Shown here in pieces: positions 43,945 through 53,501 of a DNA stretch of 64,000 nucleotides. How positions within the stretch are numbered: position 1 is the first letter of the stretch; each line of letters opens with the position of its first letter. The notes under the pieces are model-generated. The model had not been told where the DNA came from. It saw only the letters and a list, made by a program, of their open reading frames with translations, and did not search any database. Position numbers and translations under genes: made by a program. This DNA comes from Agapanthus africanus. Its lineage: Eukaryota > Streptophyta > Magnoliopsida > Asparagales > Amaryllidaceae. The stretch covers positions 41,688,114 to 41,752,113 of the forward strand of contig JASDDO010000024.1 of NCBI GenBank assembly GCA_030015575.1. The letters are read 5' to 3'.

Positions 43945-43952
43945 TATAAATA
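43945..43952 (+). promoter_or_regulatory. TATA box in A1 5' LTR
   Basis: TATAAATA followed about 30 bases later by a CT-rich 'ctcctcactcag' stretch; same place in the 3' LTR (48420-48427). Confidence 0.65.
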
Positions 43953-46054
43953 CCACATTCCATTTCAGCTCTCCTCACTCAGAATTTCATTACAAAAACT
44001 CTCAAAATTTCCAAATCCTAAGTTATGCAAGTGGAGTTAGCAAAGGGCGAAGTTTCGACGAAGTTCCGAAGAGATTCCGGCGATGAAACGACGTCCCGAC
44101 ACTTTCCCTAGCTTCCCCTTTCTCCCCTCTAACCTTGTATCCAGTAAGTCCCCTCTTCCCTTCTCTTTTTCTATTCTAAAAACTTTCATTTTTAAAACTC
44201 GACGAAAGCGGAGTTAATCCGACTTCCGTTTTGTTTTTCTTTAAAAATTCTAATTTTTGTTAAACAATAAAATACTATACTCTCATATAATGTTTAACAA
44301 ACATTAATAAACTCCTTAAACAAGTTTCATATCAAAAGAATTTTTTATGCAACTTTTATGGTATTTTTACGGTAAAATACCATATACTTTACTTTCGACA
44401 CAAATCAACATGATACTTGTATTACCTTTAGAAAACTCACGAGGTAAGGACCTATCTCATCACAACACACATATTGGACATAGAACGGTTTACTTTTTGA
44501 CAATATTTTTAGGAATATTACGAGTTAAACTAAAATACCCTAAACTATTACAAAACCGTTTTTTTTAAAGAAAAGTATTATCTAATTCATTGCAATTACG
44601 CCTCTACAACCCATTTTGGGGAACTCCGATCGATATGGTGTGGATTATCGCACGTCCTCAGGCCTGATAGAGCGAGATGCAGACCTCCGCAAGGAGCATT
44701 CGATCTCGATGGAATTTTTAATGCTATTTTTAAGAAAATGAGATTTCTAGAAAATAAATAAAATTTATTTTTATTAAATATATATATATATGAGTATTAT
44801 CAAAAGATCTATTTTTAATATATTATACAAATATTCCATGTTTTCTAAATCAAAGGAATTGCCATTACAGGAAAATACCATTTCAATTCAATGCAAAATT
44901 CCAATATTTCATTAAAATACCATATTCAATGAAAACTATGTTCTACTCACTAGAAACTTCACTTTTATAAAATATACATCTATTAAAACCCTAAAGACGA
45001 TAATTAAATACTTGATGTGTATTTTGAAAATATATCAAACCTATTTTTACATAAAACCCCCTCAAGTTATACTAAATTACAATAAGGACCCTAGTAAATA
45101 TAGGTTTAAGCGGGATCAATTCTCTTGAGGCTCAGGGAGCCAGAGAATGTGGGTGCTTGCCTATCTAAGATAGACAATCTAATAAACGGTGTTATCAACA
45201 TGGTAATTGTCTTGGAAAAAGACACAAACCCTGCCGTCCATGTGCAGCAGTTACCGATAACATCAAAACAATCAGGACTTCAATTCTGTTTAAAAGTCTC
45301 ACTCGGTTTGAGCCACGGGCAAATATACAATCAATCTGACTTGAATATGATTCAAGTATAATTCCATTTACAACATGAATCCGTCTATATCAAAATACAA
45401 TCTATAACAACATGAACATGACTGAACCGAACCATGGATATATTCCGTTACATGACTATCCATTTACAACCATTCCATTTACTGATATCATGGTTTCGGA
45501 AAGTATTCCATTTACTACAAGACAATACAATACAATCAGTACAATCGATACAATAAATATTACGGGGTTTATGACTGGTACGGAACATGTTAAAGGTGGC
45601 ACGAGGTGGTCACTAAAGACGTGATTACATCCATGTCGTTGTTCCGTGGTATTTTCGACGGAGCCTTGTACTACGGGTTACCAAAGTCCACGGTGTAAGT
45701 TGGACTCCTCTCGTATACACTGGCATATTCTGTACCAAGCTACAAACAACTGCGTTAACATTATACTCAAACATCACTAGTTATATCATCTTTTGTCTAT
45801 TCTATCTCTACTCATCTTTGGGACTTACCGAGCGATTGTTCGCTGACGACATTTCTTTTCTTCTTTCTTTGGAATGTTGTCAGGTAGATCGGACACACTA
45901 AAGATCGAGACCACCCAGGAGAACTTGGAGAAGTACACAGAAGACCCCGAGCTATAGTCACTTGTACATATTTTCTTTTCAGTTATGCCACTGTTTAGGC
46001 ATTGCATTCCATCCTAGTATTTACATTTCCAGTTGTACCTGTAAAAGAATGTTT

Positions 46055-46060
46055 AATAAA
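46055..46060 (+). terminator. polyadenylation signal in A1 5' LTR
   Basis: AATAAA about 150 bases before the LTR end, with T-rich sequence downstream. Also present in the fragment at 5865-6367 (near 6230). Confidence 0.5.
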
Positions 46061-46222
46061 TAAAAGCTGATGTTCATTACATTCATGTCTCTTGTATACA
46101 TTTTAATTTATATTGCTTAGTTACGCTTAGAGTGTTTACTTCTTAGTAAATACGTTGCGTGACCCGTCGCGTCTCCTTACCCGTACACCGGGAAGCGGGG
46201 CGTGACAGGTTTTGTTGGCGGC

Positions 46223-46297
46223 CCATGCAGGTCAGTGTTGCATGGAACCCTACCATGCAGGTCAGTCCTGCATGGACATGCGGGTCAATTCTGCATG
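46223..46297 (+). promoter_or_regulatory. three tandem hairpins in A1 leader
   Basis: CCATGCA...TGCATGG (46223-46245), CCATGCAGG...CCTGCATGG (46253-46275) and CATGC...GCATG (46277-46297), 15 bases after the 5' LTR. This is where retroelement RNAs keep packaging and dimer signals; that role is inferred. Confidence 0.6.
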
Positions 46298-46422
46298 AAG
46301 TCCTAAGCAATATATAACACAAGAATCAGCAACTAAAAACATTCTTTACATTTCATATTCCTTGAATCTTACAATTTCATATATTTTGAATCTATCCTAA
46401 CCCAAATTTTTCTTTCAAGATT

Positions 46423-46971
46423 ATGGATTCTCCAAATAACACCAGCACCAATTTCAACAACACACCACCACCTCTACCATTTACGCCTACCGTCGCTGCT
46501 CCGATCAATGAGCAGACGGTACTGCTTGAGGCAATCCGCAGCCTCCTAGAAGGACAACAGCTGCAGACTGCTATTCTGATGAACCGTCCTGAAGTGGAAG
46601 CGTCCGGAGTAAAGCAATTTCGGGCTTTACACCCAAAAAAAATTTCGGGAAAAGAGAGTCCCCTGGAAACTGAAGAATGGGCTCAAAGTATTGAGGATGG
46701 TCTGGCAGCGGCACAAGTGCCAGAGATCGCTTGGGTTCGAGTTGTGAAGCTGCAGCTCACTGCCAATGCCCGAGTTTGGTGGAAAGCGGAAGAAAGCCGT
46801 CTTGAACAACCTATCGAATGGAGGACTTTTCGCGACATGTTCGACGCGAAGTACTTTCCAGAGACTGCCCGATTTGACATGGAACAACAATTTATCCATC
46901 TACAACAGGGTTCGATGTGGACCAAATCTGTGGATGAGTATGATGCTAAGTTTACCATGCTCAGTAGGTAA
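46423..46971 (+). CDS. gag: gag capsid part of A1 (182 aa)
   Basis: Starts at ATG 46423. Residues 1-35 are Asn/Thr/Pro-rich, then a helix (EQTVLLEAIRSLLEGQQLQ), then the retrotransposon gag domain from about residue 65: FRALHPKKISGKE, WAQSIEDGLAAAQVPE, ARVWWKAEESRLEQPIEW, FRDMFDAKYFPETAR, FIHLQQGSMWTKSVDEYDAK. This domain builds the particle shell. The knuckle-bearing part is in the adjacent stretch 47049-47549. Confidence 0.85.
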   Translation: MDSPNNTSTNFNNTPPPLPFTPTVAAPINEQTVLLEAIRSLLEGQQLQTAILMNRPEVEASGVKQFRALHPKKISGKESPLETEEWAQSIEDGLAAAQVPEIAWVRVVKLQLTANARVWWKAEESRLEQPIEWRTFRDMFDAKYFPETARFDMEQQFIHLQQGSMWTKSVDEYDAKFTMLSR

Positions 46972-47048
46972 GATATGTCTCAATACTCGATTTTCAAATA
47001 TCACATACTACACAACTAACACAAGACCTTAACAGGTTTGCGGCACAC

Positions 47049-47549
47049 TTGATACCAACTACTGAGATCAGGTCCAGACGATTTCAGCAATGGTTGGACC
47101 AGAAAATCCAAGCTGCCTTAGTTACAGGGGATTTCTCAACCCACGAACTGGCCCTGAAAGCTGCCCGCCGATATGAGACAGTAGTGAAGAAGAAGGGCAG
47201 ATCTCAATCTGCCAGAGTGAAGCGCCCTGCCACTCAGATGGCAGGAGGAGCCTTTTTAAGGCTATCTATTGAATCCAGGAGACCGGAAGAAACCAAGAAC
47301 CAGTCAAGTCCAGATTTTTGCTTCTACTGCAAAAGGGATGGACACTTGTGGAAGGACTGTAGGCGCGCAAAAGGCATGTGCTTAATTTGTGGCGCATCCA
47401 ATCATGGAATTGGAACATGTCCTTATAGACGCAACCCGGTTACAACCCACAACACTTATCCGCGGCGGCCAGCTATCCAGGCTCCTGCACCTCGTCTTGC
47501 TCTCCCATCTCCACCTCCACGTGGACCTCCTGCACAGCTTAATCGCTAA
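47049..47549 (+). CDS. gag: gag C-terminal part of A1 with two zinc knuckles
   Basis: About 166 residues. The first 60 continue gag-like helices (RFQQWLDQKIQAALVTGDFS, HELALKAARRYETVVKKK). A basic linker is followed by two CCHC knuckles, CFYCKRDGHLWKDC and CLICGASNHGIGTC, near residues 97-126, and a proline-rich tail. The knuckles bind element RNA. The same pair is present in the small protein of B (17420-17833), linking families A and B. Confidence 0.8.
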   Translation: MIPTTEIRSRRFQQWLDQKIQAALVTGDFSTHELALKAARRYETVVKKKGRSQSARVKRPATQMAGGAFLRLSIESRRPEETKNQSSPDFCFYCKRDGHLWKDCRRAKGMCLICGASNHGIGTCPYRRNPVTTHNTYPRRPAIQAPAPRLALPSPPPRGPPAQLNR

Positions 47550-47865
47550 TTCCATCAGGCACTGAGGAACATGCCTCGAGGGTAGAGAAACATGCCCCAA
47601 GGACAGAGGAATGTGACTCCAGCTAGGAGGAATGTACCCCGGCGTCAGGCTTACACATTAGCAGCCGTAGAAGCCGAGAGTGTAGACCAAGGTAACCTTG
47701 GTAATTCACTCACATCTTTTTCAATCTTACCAAAACTTTCGCATTCTTTCTTTCTTCCAAATATTTTTCATGCACTATCAATAGTTCTATCACTAAAATT
47801 CTTTGAATCTGTTACACTTTTCTTCTACAAATTTCGAGAACGAAATTTTTATAAGGAGGGTAGAA
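47550..47865 (+). other. 3' interior of A1 with hairpin and polypurine tract
   Basis: No gene. Contains AAATTTCGagaaCGAAATTT (47829-47848), then the purine-rich aaggagggtagaa up to the LTR start at 47866. A small stem ACCAAGG-TAA-CCTTGGT lies at about 47687-47703. Confidence 0.75.
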
Positions 47866-50662
47866 TGTAACATCCCTAAATTTTCTGTACAATTTTTTTT
47901 TTCAAAATACATAAAGGAATACCTAAGCCTGAGCACAAGTTATAAATTTGTTTTACTTTTGAACAGCAAGAAAGCACTTGTAGCTCATTGGTAAAGCCTT
48001 ACGCTGCTGTGACGTAGCCCCTGTATTCGAACCCCCCAGCCACATTATCTTTTTATTTAATTTTTTTTTAATCTTTTAGAAGCCTAAGGGTTTATACGTG
48101 CACTACACGTAGGATGATGAGTTACAGAATAAATAAACATGTGCACTGAAGAAAATCAAGCGACACCAACACGTGGCACCAATCCAAGCCTATTCCACCG
48201 GACTTAGACCGGCGACACATGCGTTGGAGACCGGCACCGCCGGGCCCCCCGTAGGGGATGCTCCCCATCTTTTCACCAGAGCACCCCTTGGCCTACCCCA
48301 CTTCTCTCATGTTGTTTATTTTCTCTGCACATTTTCCAGAGAACATTGAATCACCTTTAATCCTATTTTTAATGCATATTTTTAGTGCATTCTCTAACCC
48401 TCTAAACCCTAATTTTCCCTATAAATACCACACTCCATTTCACCTCTCCTCACTCAGAATTTCATTACAAAAGCTTTCAAAAATTTCCAAGTCCTAAGTT
48501 GTGCAAGTGGAGTTAGCAAAGGGCGAATTACGACGAAGTTCCGAAGAGATTCTGACGACGAAACGACGTTCCGACACTTTCCCTAGCTTCCCATTTCTCC
48601 CCTTTAACCTTGTATCCAGTAAGTCCCCTCTTCCCCTCTCTTTTTCTATTCTAAAAACTTTCATTTTTAAAACTCGACGAAAGCGGAGTTAATCCGACTT
48701 CCGTTTTGTTTTTCTTTAAAAATTCTAATTTTTCTTAAACAATAAAATACCATACTCTCATATAATGTTTAACAAACATTAATAAACACCTTAAACAAGT
48801 TTCATATCAAAAGATTTTTTTATGCAACTTTTATCGTATTTTTACGGTAAAATACCATATACTTTACTTTCGACACAAATCAATATAATACTTGTATTAC
48901 CTTTAGAAAACTCACGAGGTAAGAACCTATCTCATCACAACACACATATTGGACATAGAACGATTTACTTTTTGACAATATTTTTGGGAATATTACGAGT
49001 TAAACTAAAATACCCTAAAGTATTACAAAACCGTTTTTTTAAAGAAAAGTATTATCTAATTCCTTGCAATTACGCCTCTACAACCCATTTTGGAGAACCC
49101 CGATCGATATGGTGCGGATTATCGCACGTCCTCGGGCCTGATAGAGCGAGATGGAATTTTTAATGCTATTTTTAAGAAAATGAGATTTCTAGAAAATAAA
49201 TAAAATTTATTTTTATTAAATATATAAATATATATATAAGTATTATCAAAAGATCTATTTTTAATATATCATACAAATATTCCATGTTTTCTAAATCAAA
49301 GGAATCACCATTATAGGAAAATACCATTTCAATTCAATGCAAAATTCCAATATTTCATTAAAACACCATATACAATGAAAACTAGGTTCTACTCATTAGA
49401 AACTTCACTTTTATAAAATATATATCTATGAAAACCCTAAAGACGATAATTAAATACTTGAGCTGTATTTTAAAAATATATCAGACCTATTTTTACATAA
49501 AACCCCCTCAAGTTATACTAAATTACAATAAGGACCCTAGTAAATATAGGTTTAAGCGGGACCAATTCTCTTGAGTCTCAGGAAGCTGGAGAATGTGGGT
49601 GCTTGCCTATCTAAGGTAGACAATCTAATAAACAGTGTTATCAACACAGTAATTGTCTTGGAAAAAGACACAAATCCTGTCGTCCATGTGCAGCAGTTAC
49701 CGATAATATCAAAACAATCAGGACTTCAATTCTGTTTAAAAGTCTGACTCAGTTCGAGCCACGGGCAAATATATAATCAATCTGATTTGAATATGATTCA
49801 AGTATAATTCCATTTACAACATGGATCTGTCTATATCATAATACAATCTATAACAACATGAATATGACCGAACCGAACCATGGATATATTTCGTTACACG
49901 ACTATCCATTTACAATCATTCCGTTTACTGATATTATAGTTTCGGCAAGTCTTCCATTTACTACAAGACAATACAATGCAATCGGTACAATCAATACAAT
50001 AAACATTCCGGGGTTTATAAAGGGATAGACTGGTACGTAATATGTTAAAGGTGGTACGAGGTGGTCACTAAAGATGTAATTACATCCATGTCGTTGTTCC
50101 GTAGTATTTTCGACGAAGCCTTGTACTACGGGTTACTAAAGTCCACGGTGTAAGTTGGACTCCTCTCGTATACACCGACATATTCTGTACCAAGGTACAA
50201 ACAACTGCATTAATATTATAATCAAACATCACTAGTTATATTCTTTTTCTGTTTATTCTATCTCTACTCATCTTTGGGACTTACCGAGCGATTGTTCGCT
50301 GACGACATTCATTTTTTTCTTTCTTTGGAATGTTGTCAGGTGGATCGGACGCACTAGAGATCGAGACCACCTAGGAGAACTTGGAGCAGTACACAGAAGA
50401 CCCCGAGCTATAGTTACTTGTATATATTTTCTTTTCAGTTATACCATTGTTTAGGCATTGCATTCTATCCTTATATTTACATTTCCAGTTGTACCTGTAA
50501 AAAAATGTTTAATAGATAAAAGTTGTTGTTCATTACATTCATGTCTCTTGTATACATTTTACTTTATATTACTTAGTTACGCTTAGCGTGTTTACTTCTG
50601 AGTAAAAACGTAGCGGGAATTGCCGCGTTCCCTCCCCGTACACCGGGAAACGGGGCGTGATA
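47866..50662 (+). repeat. 3' LTR of A1 (2797 bp)
   Basis: Starts TGTAACATCCC and ends GGGAAACGGGGCGTGATA, so the final CA has become TA. Contains a tRNA-like segment (47981-48034), TATAAATA (48420-48427) and the R hairpin (50300-50341). Confidence 0.9.
47981..48034 (+). repeat. tRNA-like segment in A1 3' LTR
   Basis: TAGCTCATTGG (47981-47991) and ATTCGAACCC (48025-48034), same spacing as in the 5' LTR. Confidence 0.6.
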
Positions 50663-50766
50663 TTAATAGGTAGGGTTACGAAAATAAAATATTTAATTTA
50701 ATAAAATTTTGTAATTTTTGTTTTTTAAAAATATACGGAAATTATTTAAAGGAACTGGGTATTACA
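50663..50766 (-). repeat. target duplication of A1 (right) and outer end of B'
   Basis: ttaat at 50663-50667, then about 100 bases ending CTGGGTATTACA at 50766. On minus that is TGTAATACCCAG, the start of a B-type LTR. A1 therefore sits about 100 bases inside the start of B'. Confidence 0.75.
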
Positions 50767-51249
50767 GTCATGTGGGATTTCGATCATCGTTTTACATATA
50801 TTTCTATAGGATAAGCAGGATATGCAAATACTCCATCATTTTTGGCTCCAAATCAAAATGTACGCTACCAGGTTCGAGAACAAGCACGCAGCAACTCTAG
50901 GCCAAAGGACTATAAAGAATTATTCAATCTTCGACATTCTTAACTTAGAAATCATGTAAAAAGAATAATTGGCATTTTAAAGTCAAGGTTTCCAATTTTA
51001 AAAGTTGGAACAAGGTACCCAACAGATGCACAAGTCAATATCGCTGCAGCCGCAGCTGTTTTGCATAATATGATAAAGATTTATGAAGATAACTTTGATT
51101 GGCTAGATAGAATTCCTGATACTATTGATCAAAACGAATTTTTTGATATACTTACTGAAGATGAAGAATATGTTGAGGATGATCAAACAATGAATAACCA
51201 ACGTGAAGCGGGAAGTGATTTACGAGATCAAATTGCAAAGGAAATGTAA
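50767..51249 (+). pseudogene. PIF/Harbinger transposase remnant (DDE_Tnp_4)
   Basis: Plus-strand text: WDFDHRFTYISIG, then AGYANTPSFLAPNQNVRYQV, then PKDYKELFNLRH, RIIGILKSRFPILKVGTRYP and AAAVLHNMIKIYEDNFDWL. These are the C-terminal landmarks of plant Harbinger transposases, which cut and paste the element. The left end is cut by the B' LTR at 50766. The block between the FTY strand and AGYANT is missing, an internal deletion that includes one catalytic Asp. At least two in-frame stops are present. The position usually holding the catalytic Glu (..VIERIFG..) reads HVKRIIG, a Lys. The last 62 residues, with an acidic tail, are still open (51061-51249). Inactive. Confidence 0.75.
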
Positions 51250-51753
51250 GAGGATTATATTGGCAATCAAAGAAACTAGCATTTTTTTTGTATAACTTCT
51301 CAGTATTTTCTTATTTAGTTTGAAGTTAATTTCTTATGTATTTGATGTTATTTTAGTACGTAAATGCAATGTTTTGTTTCTCATTTTCTTTAATCAACGC
51401 AATAATCGTACATCAAGAGTCACTAGGTAAAAAATGCAAACTCAAAATTACATATATCACAAAATTCATGAACTCAATCCAAAAATAATTTAGTCACTGT
51501 TTATCCCAAAATTTCAAAATTACATATATCAAAAAATGCAAACAGGTTTCATGATTGACAAAGTGCCCCACATATAGAGCATTGAATTCATCACTACTAC
51601 AATAGCAAGATACCTTACTCCTTCAAATTACATATAGTTCAACAACAAAATTAATTAATCAAGTTTCATACTTGGCATGATTCCCACATAGCAAAAAATG
51701 GGTTTTGATGTCAACGCATCACAACTATAATAGAAGAAAGAAACAATGGATAT
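51250..51753. other. AT-rich gap between the two Harbinger genes
   Basis: No gene seen. Likely the shared 3' non-coding region of two convergent genes. Confidence 0.5.
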
Positions 51754-52840
51754 TCAAATCATTTCTCTTAGCCATTCCATACGGTATTCGTCACTTGGAA
51801 AACATAAAAAAAATTCACGATATATTGGTTCACGCCAAAGTTTAGCCGCTTTAATGAACTCATCTTTAGTCATTGCTAATTGAACCATCATGTCCATGCA
51901 TTTCTTTACGGTGAATGCATCTTTTGCTTCGCTTTTTTTCGTCAGGTGCATTTCAATAAGCTCAGCAATCCTATCGTTTCCGGTATTTTGCTTTTTCTGA
52001 GGGGGTTTTGGAGTGTATGTTGAATGAGATGGACCACTACCTACCCTTGACCGTGTTTGAGTTAGTGGAGGATCTAAGTGAGAAGGCTCTATGTGATTCA
52101 AATTGCTCTTCATATATTTCCTTAAATGACGCATTTTGTCGAGAAGACTCTCCGAATGCGGGAACTACATGAATAGGAGAGGTGGATCTATTCATGCCTT
52201 CAATTTCATTATGAATCATTGTTGGAGCTTGGAATTACGGATTGATGTTATATTATGATGGCCTTATGCAATATGACTTAGTGGACGATAAATCAAACAT
52301 TAATTTGTAAATTTAAGAGTCACTATTCCATATATAAATTTCACTTGCCTTCATACAAGCACAACATAGCATCATAATGGACAAATGACTTTCTTTTCCA
52401 CTTCTTAAATTTCCTGCCAGGACCCTTAGATAAATTTTGTTAACTATCTAAATCACAAATAAAACAAAAACAATGTATTGTGTAATATTCATAAATATTC
52501 AACTCACATCTGTAATCGAGTTCCATACATCCTTAGTTGTATCTACCATGCACAAGTTAGGATTCCAACCCAAACCACTTACTTCTTAAGATGCTTGACA
52601 TCTTTGTAATCCCTTTTCATATCACCCTCGTGTTGATTCAATTTTTGCATAGAAATTTTCATCAAGGGAAATGTTTTGTTCATTGATTCAAGCATCCTAG
52701 TCCATCCTTCGGGTTTCCATCTATTTTGAGATCTAAAGTGGGTCGTATTGAATTCAGACAATGCATCAATGAAATGTTTGTCCATAGTATTGGACCACTT
52801 CGCACGATTGTTTTAAGACTGTTGTTCTATAGTTAACAAA
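51754..52840 (-). pseudogene. Myb/SANT-like gene of a Harbinger element (ORF1 type)
   Basis: Three coding blocks on minus. About 52579-52830 encodes KWSNTMDKHFIDALSEFN...WTRMLESMNKTF, the start of a Myb/SANT-like DNA-binding domain, followed in another frame by SGLGWNPNLC (52530-52570), so a one-base shift lies at about 52575. About 52345-52440 encodes GRKFKKWKRKSFVHYDAML. About 51754-52220 encodes a linker and the C-terminal helices MDMMVQLAMTKDEFIKAAKL, FFLCFPSDEYRMEWL. The gaps look like introns. In Harbinger elements such a protein helps the transposase reach DNA and the nucleus. It faces the transposase remnant tail to tail. Confidence 0.65.
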
Positions 52841-53501
52841 CATCAATTATTTAATATAAGTACTATTTATATTATTAAATCTAAAATGAGGAAAAGTATG
52901 AAAGCAAACCAGAGATTTGAGAATCCTCCATCTTGATCGCCCTAGTATATATATAGAAATAAAAAACATTAGCAATTGGCATCAAGTAATTACATTGATC
53001 AAGTAATTATCATTGATCATCGATCAAGTTTTTTTTTTTCCTCGTACCGTCAAAATAGAAATAGCCGACATCAAAAATAGGAAAAAGTATACAGCGAAAA
53101 AAGCAAATGTGGAATTGTCGAACAGCCAAAATCCCTGCATTTTGTTCATTTCTGCAATTGACATCAAGTAGTTATCATTGATTAGGTTACATCTCTGAAT
53201 GAAGATGATGTTTTGGCAAGGGAACAAGAATACATATTAATAGTGTGCTTAATTAATAACAACAGTCGAATCAAATTTGTCTTAGTTAGACGAACAAATA
53301 ATCCTATATAAGATTAATTCAAAAGCATCATGCATCATGATGAGATTTTGACTGTGAAAGCAATGATATTTTATAACCATTAACAAAATAACAGGGTAAT
53401 GGATCTTCATAGTGTACCAGACATGAAGAAGGGAGTTGGGGGACGCCTTTCAGAACTCATTGATCAAATGAGAGACCACGAAAATCAAAATAACCTAAAA
53501 T
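52841..53501. other. AT-rich stretch, no gene
   Basis: Holds a poly-T run near 53031 and short A/T repeats. Probably the 5' side of the Harbinger remnant plus flanking sequence. No clear terminal inverted repeat found. The five bases before C' are aaaat. Confidence 0.4.

Larger units (their letters stand above)
43392..46207 (+). repeat. 5' LTR of A1 (2816 bp)
   Basis: Starts TGTAATAACCC and ends GGGAAGCGGGGCGTGACA. Contains a tRNA-like segment (43507-43560), TATAAATA (43945-43952), the R hairpin CTGACGACATT...AATGTTGTCAG (45843-45883) and AATAAA (46055-46060). Confidence 0.9.
43392..50662 (+). mobile_element. A1: gag-only LTR element (TR-GAG type)
   Basis: 5' LTR (43392-46207), interior of only 1658 bases (46208-47865), 3' LTR (47866-50662), flanked by ttaat. 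The interior has a leader with three hairpins, gag frames and the hairpin plus polypurine tract; there is no pol. This is the layout named TR-GAG in plants: long LTRs around a gag gene. LTRs differ by roughly 5 percent by eye, including one ~30-base segment present only in the 5' LTR. The overall structure is complete for this type. Confidence 0.88.
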
